A DNA stretch of 64,000 bases from Pinirhizobacter soli (GTDB lineage: Bacteria; Pseudomonadota; Gammaproteobacteria; Xanthomonadales; Rhodanobacteraceae), in the NCBI RefSeq assembly GCF_015905305.1, contig NZ_JADZLQ010000001.1:1512599-1576598 (forward strand). Direction: 5' to 3'. Position 1 is the stretch's first letter; every line of letters begins with the position of its first letter. The notes under the pieces are model-generated. The model worked only from the letters and a program-made list of their open reading frames with translations. It was not told the origin of the DNA and made no database searches. Shown piece after piece: positions 17,170-26,944 of this stretch. The position numbers and the translations under genes were made by a program.

Positions 17170-20100
17170 TTCGGAACATTCTCATCCACGGGGAATCTTC
17201 GCCCCATTTTTCGGGGTGCCAGCTCATCTGCACGCTGCGGAACACCCGTTCCGGATGCGGCATCAGAATGGTGACTCGACCGTCGGCTGCGGTAAAGCCT
17301 GCCAAACCTCCCGGGGACCCATTCGGGTTCAGCGGGTAGGTTTCGGTCGGTCGCCCGCGATTATCCACGAAACGCACCGCACCATGGCTTTTGCTGGGGC
17401 TGCAGACGTTGGGGAAGTACACGCGGCCTTCGCCATGGGCCACCGCCACCGGGATCCTGGAGCCGGCCATGCCCTTGAAGAAGATGCTGTCCGACTCGAG
17501 CACCTCGAGCGTAGCCAGGCGCGCTTCGTACTGCTCGGATGCATTTCGCAGGAAGAACGGCCAGTGCTGGGCGCCGGGAATGATGTCCTTCAGGTGGGAC
17601 ATCATCTGGCAGCCATTGCACACGCCCAGGGAGAAATTCGCAGCATTCGCAAAGAAGGCCTCGAACTGGTCGCGCAGCATATTGTTGTACAAGATCGACG
17701 TGGCCCAGCCGCGGCCGGCGCCCAGCACGTCGCCGTAGGAGAACCCTCCGCAGGCGGCCATGCCGCGGAAGCCATCCAGGGTCACACGGCCGGAAGCGAG
17801 GTCGGACATGTGCACGTCCACCGCCTCGAAGCCGGCACGATCGAACGCTGCGGCCATCTCCACCTGGCCGTTCACGCCCTGCTCGCGCAAGATCGCCACG
17901 CGCGGACGCTTGCCCAGCTTCAGGTAGGCCGAGGACGTGTCCTGCGCCGGATCGAAGGTGAGCTTGGGCGAGATGCCAGGATCGGCATCGTCGCGGCGCC
18001 ACTCGCTTTCCGAATCGGCGCATTGCGGGTTGTCGCGCAAGCGCTGCATGGCGTAGCTGGTTTCATTCCACAGCGAGAAGAGCTCGGTCCAGTTCCACTT
18101 GAACAGCGCATCGCCACCCAGGTACAGCTTGATGCCGAGTTTCTCTTTCGGCCGGCCGATCGGATGGCTGATCGCCGCCAGGCCGTGCTTCACCAGCAGC
18201 GCTTCGAAGGCTTCGCGGTTGGCCGAGGCGACCTGCACCACCGCACCGAGCTCTTCGTTGAAGAGGGCGCGCAAGGTGGCTTCGGCCCAACCGTCCAGGC
18301 GGATTTCCAGGCCGCAGCGGCCGGCAAAGGCCATCTCCAGCAGGGTAACGATGGCGCCGCCGTCGGAACGGTCGTGGTAGGCCAGCAGCAGGCCGCCACG
18401 GTTGGCTTCCTGGATGAATTCGAAGAACGCACGAAGCTTGGCGGCATCGTCGAGGTCGGGCGGCACGCCGCCCATACGGTTGAACACCTGGCTCAGCGCC
18501 GAGGCGCCCAGGCGATCGCGACCGGCGCCAAGGTCGATCAACCACAGTTCGGTGTCGCCCCGGTCCATGCGCAGCTGCGGCGTGAGCACGCGGCGTGCAT
18601 CGCTGACACGGGCAAAGCCGGTGATGACCAGCGATACCGGCGATACCGTGCGCTGGAGAACGCCGTCTTCGGTCCACTCCGTCTGCATCGACAGGGAGTC
18701 CTTGCCGACCGGAATGGCGATGTCCAGTGACGGGCAAAGCTCCATGCCCACGGCCTTGACCGCATCGAACAAGGCGGCATCGTCGCCGGCATGGTTCACC
18801 GCGGCCATCCAGTTCGCCGACAGGCGCACCTGGGCAAGATCGTCGATCGGCGCGGCAGCCAGGTTGGTGATCGCCTCGCCCACGGCAAGGCGCGCGGCAT
18901 CGGCGCTGTTGAGCAGGGCCACCGGGGCGCGTTCGGCCATGGCCATGGCTTCGCCGGTGTAGCCGTCGAAGTCGGAAAGCGTGACGGCGCAGTCGGCGAC
19001 AGGCACCTGCCAGGGGCCGACCATCGGATCGCGGGTATTGAGGCCACCCACGGTGCGGTCGCCGATAGTGATCAGGAAGTTCTTGCTGCCGACGGTAGGA
19101 AGCCGCAGCACGCGGCGCAGGGCTTCGTCCATGCCGACGCCCGAGAGGTCGGGCACCAGGTCGATGCGTGGCTTCTTGCGCGTGGCGTCGCGGTGCATGC
19201 GCGGCGGCTTGCCGAACAGCACTTCCATCGGCAGGTCGATGGCCACCGTACCGTCGCGCGAATCGCGCAGCAGCAGGCGGCGCTCGGCCGTGGCATCGCC
19301 TACCACCGCCACCGGGCAGCGCTCGCGCGCGCACATGGCGAGGAAGGCCTCGACGTCTTTCGGCTCGATGGCAAGGACATAGCGTTCCTGCGACTCGTTG
19401 CTCCACACCTGCATCGGCGAGAGTTGCGGGTCGTCGCAGGGGATGGTGGCAAGGTCGATGACACCACCGACGCTTGAGTCGTTGAGCAACTCGGGAATGG
19501 CGTTTGACAGGCCACCGGCGCCTACGTCGTGGATGCTCACGATAGGGTTGGCATCGTCCAGCGCACAGCACTGGTCGATCACCTGCTGGCAGCGCCGCTC
19601 CATCTCGGCGTTGTCGCGCTGCACGGAAGCGAAATCCAGTTCCGCGCTGGAACTTCCCGATGCCACCGACGAGGCCGCACCACCGCCCAGGCCGATCAGC
19701 ATGGCGGGGCCGCCGAGCACGATCACCTTGTTGCCTGGTTGCAACTCATGCTTTTGCACCAGCCCCGGGCGCAGCGTGGCCAGGCCGCCGGCGATCATGA
19801 TCGGCTTGTCGTAGCCTCGCCGGAAACCGGGCATGCTGCCTTCGATTTCGAAGGTGCGGAAATAGCCGCCGAGCGCTGGCCGGCCGAATTCGTTGTTGAA
19901 GGCGGCAGCGCCCAGCGGACCGTCGCGCATGATCTCGAAGGCCGTTGCCATGCGTGGCGGCAGCGGGCGGTCGACTTCCCACGGACGCGGCAGGCCGGGG
20001 ATGCGCAGATGCGAGACGGAGAAACCGGTGAGGCCGGCCTTCGGCTTGCCACCGCGGCCAGTGGCACCCTCGTCGCGAATCTCGCCACCGGCACCGGTGG

Positions 20101-21010
20101 CCGCGCCCGGCCACGGTGCGATCGCGGTGGGATGGTTATGCGTCTCCACCTTGATGGCGTAGGGCATCGATTCTTCATGACGACGCCAGACGTTGTCCTT
20201 CGGATCGGCGATCAGCCGGAAGCCGTTATTGCCGGCAATTACGGCCGCGTTGTCGCTGTAGGCGGACAAGGTATGCGCGGGCGAGTGCGCATGCGTGTTG
20301 CGGATCATGGCGAACAGGGATTTTTCCTGCGGCTCGCCGTCCACCGTCCACGAGGCGTTGAAGACCTTGTGGCGGCAATGTTCGGAGTTCGCCTGGGCGA
20401 ACATCATGAGCTCCGCGTCGGTCGGTGCACGGCCGAGCTCCGCGTAATTGGCCACCAGGTAGTCGATCTCGTCGTCGGCCAGGGCCAGGCCCAGGCTGCG
20501 GTTGGCCTCGGCCAGCGCGGCTTTCGGATCCGACCCGAGCTCCACGCGCCCGAGCGGACCGGGTGAGCCGGCCAGGAACAGACTGTGGGCCTGATCGATC
20601 GAGGGCAGCACCGATTGGGTCATGGCGTCGTGGAGCGCTGCCATGACCAGGGCGTGGTCGGGGCGGCCAGCGTCGGGCATGCCGGCGATCAGCCACCCCA
20701 GGCCACGTTCCACCCGCCGGATGTCGAATCCGGCGCCATGGAGGATGTCGGTGGCCTTGCTGGACCACGGCGAGATGGTACCCAGCCGCGGCACCACCCA
20801 GAAGGTGGCGGGTTCCGGCGTGGTGTCCTTCGCCTCGAGCACCTGCAGCAGCCGGGCGCGCATCTCACCAGCTGGTGCGACGGCAGCGTCGACGAAATAC
20901 ACGTGCCAGGCGGCCTGGACGCGGGTGCCGTGATGCAGGGCGTCCAGGCGGGCGTTCAGGCGTTCCAGGCGAAACGGCGAAAGGGCGCTTTGCCCGTCGA
21001 GAGCGATCAT
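17147..21010 (-). CDS. purL: Phosphoribosylformylglycinamidine synthase
   Basis: The large single-chain FGAM synthase uses glutamine and ATP in the fourth step of purine synthesis. The 1287 residues match the E. coli enzyme (about 1295). Visible are [11 protein letters not shown] of the ATP-grasp-like half, and a C-terminal class I glutaminase with the nucleophile Cys1134 in GVCNGCQMM and the His1252/Glu1254 pair in MPHPERV. The ATG at 21010 opens [14 protein letters not shown]. The glycosyltransferase and EamA genes follow on the same strand with overlaps, so they may be co-transcribed. Confidence 0.98.
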   Translation of the reverse strand: MIALDGQSALSPFRLERLNARLDALHHGTRVQAAWHVYFVDAAVAPAGEMRARLLQVLEAKDTTPEPATFWVVPRLGTISPWSSKATDILHGAGFDIRRVERGLGWLIAGMPDAGRPDHALVMAALHDAMTQSVLPSIDQAHSLFLAGSPGPLGRVELGSDPKAALAEANRSLGLALADDEIDYLVANYAELGRAPTDAELMMFAQANSEHCRHKVFNASWTVDGEPQEKSLFAMIRNTHAHSPAHTLSAYSDNAAVIAGNNGFRLIADPKDNVWRRHEESMPYAIKVETHNHPTAIAPWPGAATGAGGEIRDEGATGRGGKPKAGLTGFSVSHLRIPGLPRPWEVDRPLPPRMATAFEIMRDGPLGAAAFNNEFGRPALGGYFRTFEIEGSMPGFRRGYDKPIMIAGGLATLRPGLVQKHELQPGNKVIVLGGPAMLIGLGGGAASSVASGSSSAELDFASVQRDNAEMERRCQQVIDQCCALDDANPIVSIHDVGAGGLSNAIPELLNDSSVGGVIDLATIPCDDPQLSPMQVWSNESQERYVLAIEPKDVEAFLAMCARERCPVAVVGDATAERRLLLRDSRDGTVAIDLPMEVLFGKPPRMHRDATRKKPRIDLVPDLSGVGMDEALRRVLRLPTVGSKNFLITIGDRTVGGLNTRDPMVGPWQVPVADCAVTLSDFDGYTGEAMAMAERAPVALLNSADAARLAVGEAITNLAAAPIDDLAQVRLSANWMAAVNHAGDDAALFDAVKAVGMELCPSLDIAIPVGKDSLSMQTEWTEDGVLQRTVSPVSLVITGFARVSDARRVLTPQLRMDRGDTELWLIDLGAGRDRLGASALSQVFNRMGGVPPDLDDAAKLRAFFEFIQEANRGGLLLAYHDRSDGGAIVTLLEMAFAGRCGLEIRLDGWAEATLRALFNEELGAVVQVASANREAFEALLVKHGLAAISHPIGRPKEKLGIKLYLGGDALFKWNWTELFSLWNETSYAMQRLRDNPQCADSESEWRRDDADPGISPKLTFDPAQDTSSAYLKLGKRPRVAILREQGVNGQVEMAAAFDRAGFEAVDVHMSDLASGRVTLDGFRGMAACGGFSYGDVLGAGRGWATSILYNNMLRDQFEAFFANAANFSLGVCNGCQMMSHLKDIIPGAQHWPFFLRNASEQYEARLATLEVLESDSIFFKGMAGSRIPVAVAHGEGRVYFPNVCSPSKSHGAVRFVDNRGRPTETYPLNPNGSPGGLAGFTAADGRVTILMPHPERVFRSVQMSWHPEKWGEDSPWMRMFRNARTWVD

Positions 21011-21101
21011 GCGAGCGGGAAGGACAGAGGGAAAACCGCCATTCTACAGCATGCTGCAAGGCAACACCGGGTGGGGATGCCGCACCCGGCGCCCGGGGAC
21101 G

Positions 21102-21878
21102 TCACTCGCTGTCGGCCTGGCCCAGTTCCAGCGTCTTTCCCGCCTCGCGCTGGCGCAGCGCCGCCAGCAGTTGGTCGGGCGTGACATAGCTGGGGATGGT
21201 GGTGCCGTCTTCGAACATGATGGTGGGGGTGCCGGAGACTCCCAGCCGCTCACCGAGGGCGAAATCGTCGGCCACGGGGTTGGTGCAGCTGGCCTTGCCC
21301 ACATCCGAGCCCTTCATCGCGGCATTGAAGGTGGCCTTGCGATCGGCGGCGCACCATACGGACACGGCGCGGGTGTACGAAGGCGTGTCGTTGCCGGCGG
21401 TGGTCTTGACACCCGTGCGCGGCCAGAACAGGTACTGCACGGCAATGCCCTGCTTGTTGAATTCATCGATGTGCTTGTGCAGTTCGCGGCAATACGCGCA
21501 GTCGACATCGGTGAACACGGTGACGGTGTACTTCGGCTTGGCCGGGGCGAACACCAGCTTGTGGCTGTCGTCCACCTTCGCCAGTTCCGCGCGGCGCGTG
21601 CGTGCCCAGGCGGTTTCAGTGAGGTTCTGCTTGCCGCCGATGTCGATGACATCGCCGTTCATCATGTATTTGCCATCTGCGCTGACATAAACCAGGCGAC
21701 CGGAAGCCATCACCTGGTAGAAGCCCGGCATCGGCGCAGGTTCCACGCTGTCGATATGGATATCGCGGCCGAGTGACTGCACGGCGTCGCGGACGGCTTT
21801 CTCGTTGCCATCGGCAGCGGACGCCGTTGCTGCCAGGCACAGGCTGGCGGCGAGGGTGAACAGCGTTTTCTTCAACAT
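21102..21878 (-). CDS. dsbC: Periplasmic thiol:disulfide interchange protein DsbC
   Basis: DsbC isomerises wrong disulfides in the periplasm as a V-shaped dimer. The 258 residues begin with a signal peptide (MLKKTLFTLAASLCLAATA, cut near SAA-DG). A small dimerisation domain follows, then a thioredoxin domain with the active site Cys127-Ala-Tyr-Cys130 and the cis-proline in SGTPT. A second Cys pair (Cys176, Cys198) is conserved. The ATG at 21878 follows GGAG; the frame is open further upstream to 22001 without homology. It lies 123 bases after xerD, a classic gammaproteobacterial pairing. Confidence 0.95.
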   Translation of the reverse strand: MLKKTLFTLAASLCLAATASAADGNEKAVRDAVQSLGRDIHIDSVEPAPMPGFYQVMASGRLVYVSADGKYMMNGDVIDIGGKQNLTETAWARTRRAELAKVDDSHKLVFAPAKPKYTVTVFTDVDCAYCRELHKHIDEFNKQGIAVQYLFWPRTGVKTTAGNDTPSYTRAVSVWCAADRKATFNAAMKGSDVGKASCTNPVADDFALGERLGVSGTPTIMFEDGTTIPSYVTPDQLLAALRQREAGKTLELGQADSE

Positions 21879-22001
21879 CGAACAACTCCGACTTTCCGGG
21901 GCTTCCCGCGCAACCGGGAGGCCGACACCCCTCGCGAACCTGCGCAGCGTGCGTCCTGCACGGCCCAAGCACATACCATTGTCGCACACCCTCGGTGACA
22001 A

Positions 22002-22943
22002 TCAGCCGCGCGGGTGATGCGCAGCGTGAAGGCGTTTGAGGCCCTCGCGGGCAACCAGGGTGTAGATCTGCGTGGTGCTGAGCGCGCTATGGCCCAGCAA
22101 CATCTGCAGCGCGCGCAGGTCTGCGCCGTGGTTGAGCAAATGCGTGGCGAACGAATGCCGCAGCACGTGGGGCGAGACGCGCCGGGCCAGGATGCCGACC
22201 GATTGCGCATGGCGCTTGACGATGGTCCAGAACATCTGCCGCGTCATGCCCTGCCCGCGCACCGACAGGAACAGCGGATCGGGCCGCGAGCCGGGCTTCA
22301 GGTGCAGCGGCCGCACCGTCGACAGGTAGCGGTCGATATGTTCCAGAGCCACCTGTCCCACCGGCACCAGGCGATCTTTGCCACCTTTGCCAGTGACGCG
22401 CAAAACGCCCTGCCTGGGGTTGTAGTTGCCCAGCGACAGTTCCACCAGTTCCGACACGCGCAGGCCCGAGGCGTACATCAGCTCAAGCATCGCGCGGTCG
22501 CGTTGCCCCAGCGGTGTTCCGGCGTCGGGCGCGGCCAGCAGGGCCTCCACTTCACGCTCGGCAAGGGCCTTGGGCAGGCCGCGCGGGGTCTTGGGGCGCT
22601 GCATCAGCAACGTGGGGTTTTCGCGCGAGGGTTCGTTGCGTGCCAGGTGCGCGTAGAAACGGCGGAAGGAAGACTGCCTGCGCGCCATGCTGCGTACCGA
22701 TACCGGCTGCGCTGCGTGATAGGAGGACAGATCCTCGCGGCTGGCGGCGGCCAGGTTGCGTCCACGCGTGGCGAGCCAGCGGGCAAGGCCTTCCAGGTCT
22801 TGCCGGTAGGCCTCAAGCGTGCGGTCGGCCAGGCCGTCTTCTGACCAGACGCGCTCGACGAAGGCTGCGATTGCCTGCGCATCGTCGTGGGCGATAATGG
22901 CGACCCGCTCGTCGCCGGCGATTGGCTGCTTCATGCCCTGCAT
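22002..22943 (-). CDS. xerD: Site-specific tyrosine recombinase XerD
   Basis: XerD with XerC resolves chromosome dimers at dif under FtsK control. The 313 residues have an N-terminal SAM-like core-binding domain and a C-terminal catalytic domain. Catalytic signatures visible are ASGLRVSELVEL (first Arg), HVLRHSFATHLL (His-x-x-Arg), the GHSALSTTQIYT block with the nucleophile Tyr, and GKGGKDRLVP. The start at 22943 follows GAGG with seven-base spacing; a codon nine bases later would also work. It is 15 residues longer than E. coli XerD at the N-terminus. XerC is not excluded by sequence alone, but the dsbC neighbour supports XerD. Confidence 0.93.
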   Translation of the reverse strand: MQGMKQPIAGDERVAIIAHDDAQAIAAFVERVWSEDGLADRTLEAYRQDLEGLARWLATRGRNLAAASREDLSSYHAAQPVSVRSMARRQSSFRRFYAHLARNEPSRENPTLLMQRPKTPRGLPKALAEREVEALLAAPDAGTPLGQRDRAMLELMYASGLRVSELVELSLGNYNPRQGVLRVTGKGGKDRLVPVGQVALEHIDRYLSTVRPLHLKPGSRPDPLFLSVRGQGMTRQMFWTIVKRHAQSVGILARRVSPHVLRHSFATHLLNHGADLRALQMLLGHSALSTTQIYTLVAREGLKRLHAAHHPRG

Positions 22944-22990
22944 GCTGTGGCCTCGCACACCGCCCGGCAAGCCCCACATCCGGATTGCCC

Positions 22991-23473
22991 TTGACCACCC
23001 AACCCTTGCCTCCCTCCCTCGCGCGCCGCGTCGGCGCCATCGTCTACGACGCGCTGGCGGTGACGGCGATCGTGATGGTGGTGGGCCTGCTGTGCCAACT
23101 GGCCACCGCCGGGCATGTGACCGACGGCGCGCGCATCGCCTGGTGGTATCAGCCGCTGCAGGGGCTGGTGGTGGCGGCGTATTTCCTGGTGTCGTGGACC
23201 CGCGGCGGCCAGACCTTGGGCATGCGGCCCTGGCGCATTCGCGTGACCACCCTCGACGGCCAGCCCGTCACGCTGGCTCGCGCACTGCTGCGCCTGGCGG
23301 TGGGCGCCCTGCCCCTGTTCGGCCTGGCGATCTTCTGGGTGGGCACGATGCGCTGGGCGCTATGGGCGCCGGTGGTGGGCTGGGCGATATGGCTGATTCC
23401 CGCCTTCTTCGACCAGCGGCGGCGCGCCCTGCACGATCTTGCCGCCGGGACTTGGCTTGTCCGGCTCGGGTAG
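22991..23473 (+). CDS. RDD family membrane protein
   Basis: A 160-residue inner-membrane protein with three to four hydrophobic segments. LARRVGAIVYDALAV at the N-terminus matches the Arg-Asp pattern that gives RDD proteins their name, and RGGQTLGMRPWRIRV and RRRALHDLAAGTWLV are the other conserved blocks. The most likely start is the TTG at 22991 (MTTQPLPPS), because the frame open from 22922 lies over the divergent xerD promoter and has no homology. The function is unknown in most members. Confidence 0.85.
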   Translation: MTTQPLPPSLARRVGAIVYDALAVTAIVMVVGLLCQLATAGHVTDGARIAWWYQPLQGLVVAAYFLVSWTRGGQTLGMRPWRIRVTTLDGQPVTLARALLRLAVGALPLFGLAIFWVGTMRWALWAPVVGWAIWLIPAFFDQRRRALHDLAAGTWLVRLG

Positions 23474-23506
23474 ACGCACATCCGATCCGGTCCCACACTG
23501 GGGGGC

Positions 23507-24247
23507 ATGACAGTCCACGCGACGAGCGAAGCGGATCTGATCCGCAGCAACAGCGAGTTCTACGAACCGCTGTGGCGCGATTCGAAACTCGTGCCTCCGG
23601 AGCGTTTCAATACCTGGCCGCTGGTGCAGGAGCTTGTCGCCCATGGCTCACGCCGCCTGGAGGTGGCACCGGGCCTGCGGCCGCGCCTGCCGCTGGACGG
23701 CACGCAATTCCTGGATTTAAGCCACTCGGCGCTCGCCCAGCTGCAAAAGCATGGGGCGCGTACCGCGCACGGTCTTGTCGGCGCCATGCCGTTCGCCGAT
23801 GCCTCGTTCGACTTCACCTGTGCCTTCGATATCGTCGAACACGTGCTGGACGACGACGCGGCCTTCGCGGAAATTGCCCGGGTCACCGCTTCCGGCGGCT
23901 ACCTGTTGCTATCGGTTCCGCTGCACGAAGCGGCCTGGAACGCCTTCGATGAGTTCGTCGGCCATTGCCGGCGCTATGAACCGGACGCCATCGTGGCCAA
24001 GCTTGCCACCCATGGCTTCACCGTCGAACGCAGCGCCGTCTACGGCATGCAGCCGTCATCGCCGCGCCTGCTGGCCTGGGGACAGCACTATCTCACCCAC
24101 CAGCGAGACCGGGCCATGTGGTGGTACAACCGCGTATTCATGCCGCTAAGCCTGCGTTTTGCCGGCAAGCTCGACTTAAAACCCGGGTTGATCGATACCA
24201 CGGGCGTTGATGAAATTCTCCTGGTCTGCAAAAAAACTTCCGCGTGA
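23507..24247 (+). CDS. Class I SAM-dependent methyltransferase
   Basis: A 246-residue protein with a Methyltransf_11-type Rossmann core. The SAM loop is degenerate (LEVAPGLRPRLP instead of the glycine-rich motif). It is followed by FLDLSHSAL, GAMPFADASFDFTCAFDIVEH (motifs II/III, residues about 94-114) and LLLSVPLHE. The start ATG follows GGGGG. The altered motif I is seen in several families of uncharacterised methyltransferases, so activity is likely but the substrate is unknown. It lies 33 bases after the RDD gene and may share its transcript. Confidence 0.85.
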   Translation: MTVHATSEADLIRSNSEFYEPLWRDSKLVPPERFNTWPLVQELVAHGSRRLEVAPGLRPRLPLDGTQFLDLSHSALAQLQKHGARTAHGLVGAMPFADASFDFTCAFDIVEHVLDDDAAFAEIARVTASGGYLLLSVPLHEAAWNAFDEFVGHCRRYEPDAIVAKLATHGFTVERSAVYGMQPSSPRLLAWGQHYLTHQRDRAMWWYNRVFMPLSLRFAGKLDLKPGLIDTTGVDEILLVCKKTSA

Positions 24248-24317
24248 ACGGCAGTTACGGGCAGTGGCCTGCATTTGTGGCTAGAATGCGCCACCCCCAC
24301 GGGCCGTGAATCCGTCG

Positions 24318-25574
24318 ATGCTCTACCTCCTGCACGAATGGCAACGCACGATGTTGAGTCCGCTCAATTACTGGGCGGAAGCGAGTGCGCGCATGTTCGG
24401 CGATGCCGGCAGCGCGTTGTCGTTGCTGCCTGGCGCGCAGCGCGCGGCGGCCGGGTGCGAGCTGATGTATCGCCTGGGCAAGGATTACGAAAAGCCCGAG
24501 TTCAACATCCATAGCGTGCATGCGCATGGCCAGGAAGTGGCCATCGTGCAGCAGGATGCATTGGCACTGCCGTTCTGCAAGCTCCTTCGCTTCAAGCGCT
24601 TCAGCGACAAGCCCGATGTCATCGACGCGCTCAAGGACGACCCCGTCGTGCTGGTGGTGGCGCCGCTCTCCGGGCACCACGCCACGTTGCTGCGCGACAC
24701 GGTACAGACGCTGCTGCAGAACCACAAGGTGTACGTCACCGACTGGGTGGACGCGCGCATGGTGCCGTTGGAAGACGGCGCCTTCAGCCTCGACGACTAT
24801 GTCGACTACATCGAAGAGTTCATCCGGCACATCGGCGCGCGCCGCCTGCATGTGGTGTCGGTATGCCAGCCCACGGTGCCGGTGCTGGCCGCGGTGTCGC
24901 TGATGGCTGCGCGCGGCGAAGATACGCCGTTGTCGCTCACCCTGATGGGCGGCCCGATCGATACGCGTGAAAGCCCGACCCGCGTCGACGACTTGGCCAC
25001 CACGCGGCCGCTGTCGTGGTTCCGCAACCAGGTGATCCACGAAGTGCCCTGGCAATACCCAGGCGCGGGCCGCAAGGTGTATCCGGGCTTCCTGCAGCAC
25101 GCCGGGTTCATCGCGATGAATCCAAGCCGGCACTTGATGTCGCACTGGGACTTCTACGAAAACCTGCGTCGTGGCGACCTCGACGACGCCGACGCGCACC
25201 GCAAGTTCTACGACGAATACAACGCCGTGCTCGACATGCCGGCCGAGTACTACCTCGATACCATCAAGGTGGTGTTCCAGGAACACCGGCTGCCCCGCGG
25301 CACTTGGGATGTCGCCGGCGAACGCGTGATGCCTTCGGCCATCGGCGGCACGAAGCTGCTCACCATCGAAGGCGAACTGGACGACATTTCCGGCCAGGGC
25401 CAGACCAAGGCCGCGCACGGCCTGTGCACCGGCATCGCCAAGAAAGACAAAAAACACATCACGGTGAAGGGCGCCGGGCACTTCGGCATCTTCAGCGGCC
25501 GACGCTGGCGCGAAGTGGTTTATCCCGACGTGAAGAAATTCATCGCCAAGGCGGACACGGCCCGCGCACGGTGA
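24318..25574 (+). CDS. phaZ: Intracellular polyhydroxyalkanoate depolymerase
   Basis: PhaZ hydrolyses amorphous PHB granules inside the cell. With the ATG at 24318 as start, the protein has 418 residues, and the catalytic triad known for Ralstonia PhaZa1 (Cys183, Asp355, His388) falls at exactly the same numbers: VSVCQPTVP at 181-189, GELDDISG around 355, and GAGHFGIF around 388. That match also argues for this start over the GTG twelve bases upstream. A -10 TAGAAT is at 24282-24287. No PHA synthase is nearby, so the polymer genes must be elsewhere. Confidence 0.95.
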   Translation: MLYLLHEWQRTMLSPLNYWAEASARMFGDAGSALSLLPGAQRAAAGCELMYRLGKDYEKPEFNIHSVHAHGQEVAIVQQDALALPFCKLLRFKRFSDKPDVIDALKDDPVVLVVAPLSGHHATLLRDTVQTLLQNHKVYVTDWVDARMVPLEDGAFSLDDYVDYIEEFIRHIGARRLHVVSVCQPTVPVLAAVSLMAARGEDTPLSLTLMGGPIDTRESPTRVDDLATTRPLSWFRNQVIHEVPWQYPGAGRKVYPGFLQHAGFIAMNPSRHLMSHWDFYENLRRGDLDDADAHRKFYDEYNAVLDMPAEYYLDTIKVVFQEHRLPRGTWDVAGERVMPSAIGGTKLLTIEGELDDISGQGQTKAAHGLCTGIAKKDKKHITVKGAGHFGIFSGRRWREVVYPDVKKFIAKADTARAR

Positions 25575-25581
25575 AAAGAAC

Positions 25582-25607
25582 AAGGCCCGCGCCATGCGGG
25601 CCTTTTC
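25582..25607. terminator. Terminator after phaZ
   Basis: AAGGCCCGC and GCGGGCCTT pair around a five-base loop, followed by TTCTTT on the plus strand and with AAAAG on the other side. It separates converging phaZ and ahpD and may work both ways. Confidence 0.8.
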
Positions 25608-25619
25608 TTTGGGAGTGAA

Positions 25620-26159
25620 TCAACCCGCGGCCTTCGCCTGCTCCAGCGCTACCGCCACCGCGTGCACCACCGAGGCGATGCGCACGGCGCTCTGGATCGG
25701 CTGCGCCGACAGGCCATGCTTGCGCAGGGTCTTCTCGTGCGATTCAAGGCACTTGCCGCAGCCGTTGATCGCCGACACCGCCAGCGATGCCAGTTCAAAG
25801 TCGATCTTGTCGCCACCGGGGTTGGCCATCACGTTCATCCGCAGGCCCGCGCGCAACGTGGAATATTCCTCGTCGCCCACCAGGTGCAGGAAGCGGTAGT
25901 AAACATTGTTCATGCCCATGATCGCGGCGGCGGCACGCGCACCATTGAGCTCTTCGGCGTTGGCATGCTTGGCCGCTTCTTCGGCCACGGCTTCGGTGAG
26001 CGGCTCGTAGCGCGAAGCGATGGCCGAGGCCAACGCGATCACGGCGATCTGCTTCTGGGTGAGGCCCGGCGCACCGCCTTCGGTAAGTACCGAATCCAGG
26101 TTCAGGCGCAGGTCTTTCGCATACTCGGGCAGGCTGCCCCGGAGGTCGGCAAGGCTCAT
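25620..26159 (-). CDS. ahpD: Alkyl hydroperoxide reductase AhpD (AhpD-like carboxymuconolactone decarboxylase family)
   Basis: AhpD is a small disulfide reductase that regenerates AhpC in bacteria without AhpF. The 179 residues carry the catalytic set at positions equivalent to the mycobacterial enzyme: Glu122, Cys134-Gly-Lys-Cys137 and His141 in CGKCLESHE. The ATG at 26159 follows GAGGA with good spacing; an upstream frame to 26192 lacks support. It lies downstream of ahpC on the same strand, with a hairpin terminator between them, so its expression probably depends on read-through. Confidence 0.93.
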   Translation of the reverse strand: MSLADLRGSLPEYAKDLRLNLDSVLTEGGAPGLTQKQIAVIALASAIASRYEPLTEAVAEEAAKHANAEELNGARAAAAIMGMNNVYYRFLHLVGDEEYSTLRAGLRMNVMANPGGDKIDFELASLAVSAINGCGKCLESHEKTLRKHGLSAQPIQSAVRIASVVHAVAVALEQAKAAG

Positions 26160-26189
26160 GGCATTTCCTCGAAATAAGTAAATTCTGGG

Positions 26190-26227
26190 CAAAAAAAGGG
26201 CGGCAAAGCGATTACCTTGCCGCCCTT
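26190..26227 (-). terminator. Terminator/attenuator between ahpC and ahpD
   Basis: On the minus strand AAGGGCGGCAA (26227-26217) pairs with TTGCCGCCCTT (26206-26196) in an 11-bp stem followed by seven T. It lies after the ahpC stop codon and before the ahpD start, so it should trim most transcripts after ahpC. Confidence 0.88.
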
Positions 26228-26285
26228 CGGGTGGGTCGCGTCGCGCGGGGGAGGGAGCTATTGCGCGCGACCCATGACGGTTACA

Positions 26286-26825
26286 TCAGGCCACCTTGAG
26301 CGTCTCTTCGCCCTGGCTCCAGTTGCAGGGGCACAGCTCGTCGGTCTGCAGTGCGTCCAGCACGCGCAGCACTTCGGCCGGGTTGCGGCCCACCGAGCCA
26401 TCGGTGACGTAGACGAAGCGGATGATGCCTTCCGGATCCACCAGGAACGACGCGCGCTGGGCAACGCCTTCCTCGGACAGGATGCCCAGCGCCGAGGTGA
26501 GGTCCTTCTTGATGTCGGCGAGCATGGGGAACGGCAGGTCGCGCAGGTCCTTGTGGTCCTTGCGCCAGGCAAGGTGGACGAACTCCGAATCCGTGCTGGC
26601 GGCCAGCACCTGGCAATCACGGTCGGCGAACTGGCTGTTCAGGTCGCCAAAGCCCTTGATCTCGGTCGGGCAGACAAAGGTGAAGTCCTTCGGGTAGAAG
26701 AACACCAGCGTCCACTTGCCCTTGTAGGTGTCGTTGTTGATCTGGGCAAAGGCCTTGTCGAGGCTCTCGATGGAAACCGTGGCCGTCAGGTCGAACTTGG
26801 GAAACTTGTCGCCGATGCTAAGCAT
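26286..26825 (-). CDS. ahpC: Alkyl hydroperoxide reductase AhpC (2-Cys peroxiredoxin)
   Basis: AhpC reduces organic peroxides, hydrogen peroxide and peroxynitrite. The 179 residues show the peroxidatic Cys52 in FTFVCPTE and the resolving Cys165 in ELCPCNW, with an additional Cys167 not found in the E. coli protein. The thioredoxin-like motif FFYPKDF precedes the first. The ATG at 26825 follows GGAG; a GTG nine bases upstream is an alternative. The gene is divergent from oxyR and is preceded by a clear OxyR operator and a sigma-70 promoter. Confidence 0.96.
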   Translation of the reverse strand: MLSIGDKFPKFDLTATVSIESLDKAFAQINNDTYKGKWTLVFFYPKDFTFVCPTEIKGFGDLNSQFADRDCQVLAASTDSEFVHLAWRKDHKDLRDLPFPMLADIKKDLTSALGILSEEGVAQRASFLVDPEGIIRFVYVTDGSVGRNPAEVLRVLDALQTDELCPCNWSQGEETLKVA

Positions 26826-26878
26826 GGGTGGCACTCCGTGAGGGTTGGGGGAACGATGGGAAGCGAAGGCAGACGAGA

Positions 26879-26944
26879 ACTATAACCGGAGGCTTCACAT
26901 ACAGCAAATCAATTGTTCGCATAGTTATGATAGACTCAGGCTAT
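26879..26944 (-). promoter_or_regulatory. ahpC promoter with an OxyR operator
   Basis: Reading toward ahpC, the -35 TTGCTG is at 26907-26902 and the -10 TATAGT at 26884-26879, with 17 bases between. Immediately upstream lies a two-part OxyR site: ATAG-N7-CTAT at 26930-26944 is a perfect half operator, and ATCA-N7-GCAT at 26908-26922 is a degenerate one, 22 bases apart centre to centre. This is the standard geometry for activation by oxidised OxyR. The strong half covers the oxyR start codon, so OxyR may also limit its own expression. Confidence 0.85.
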
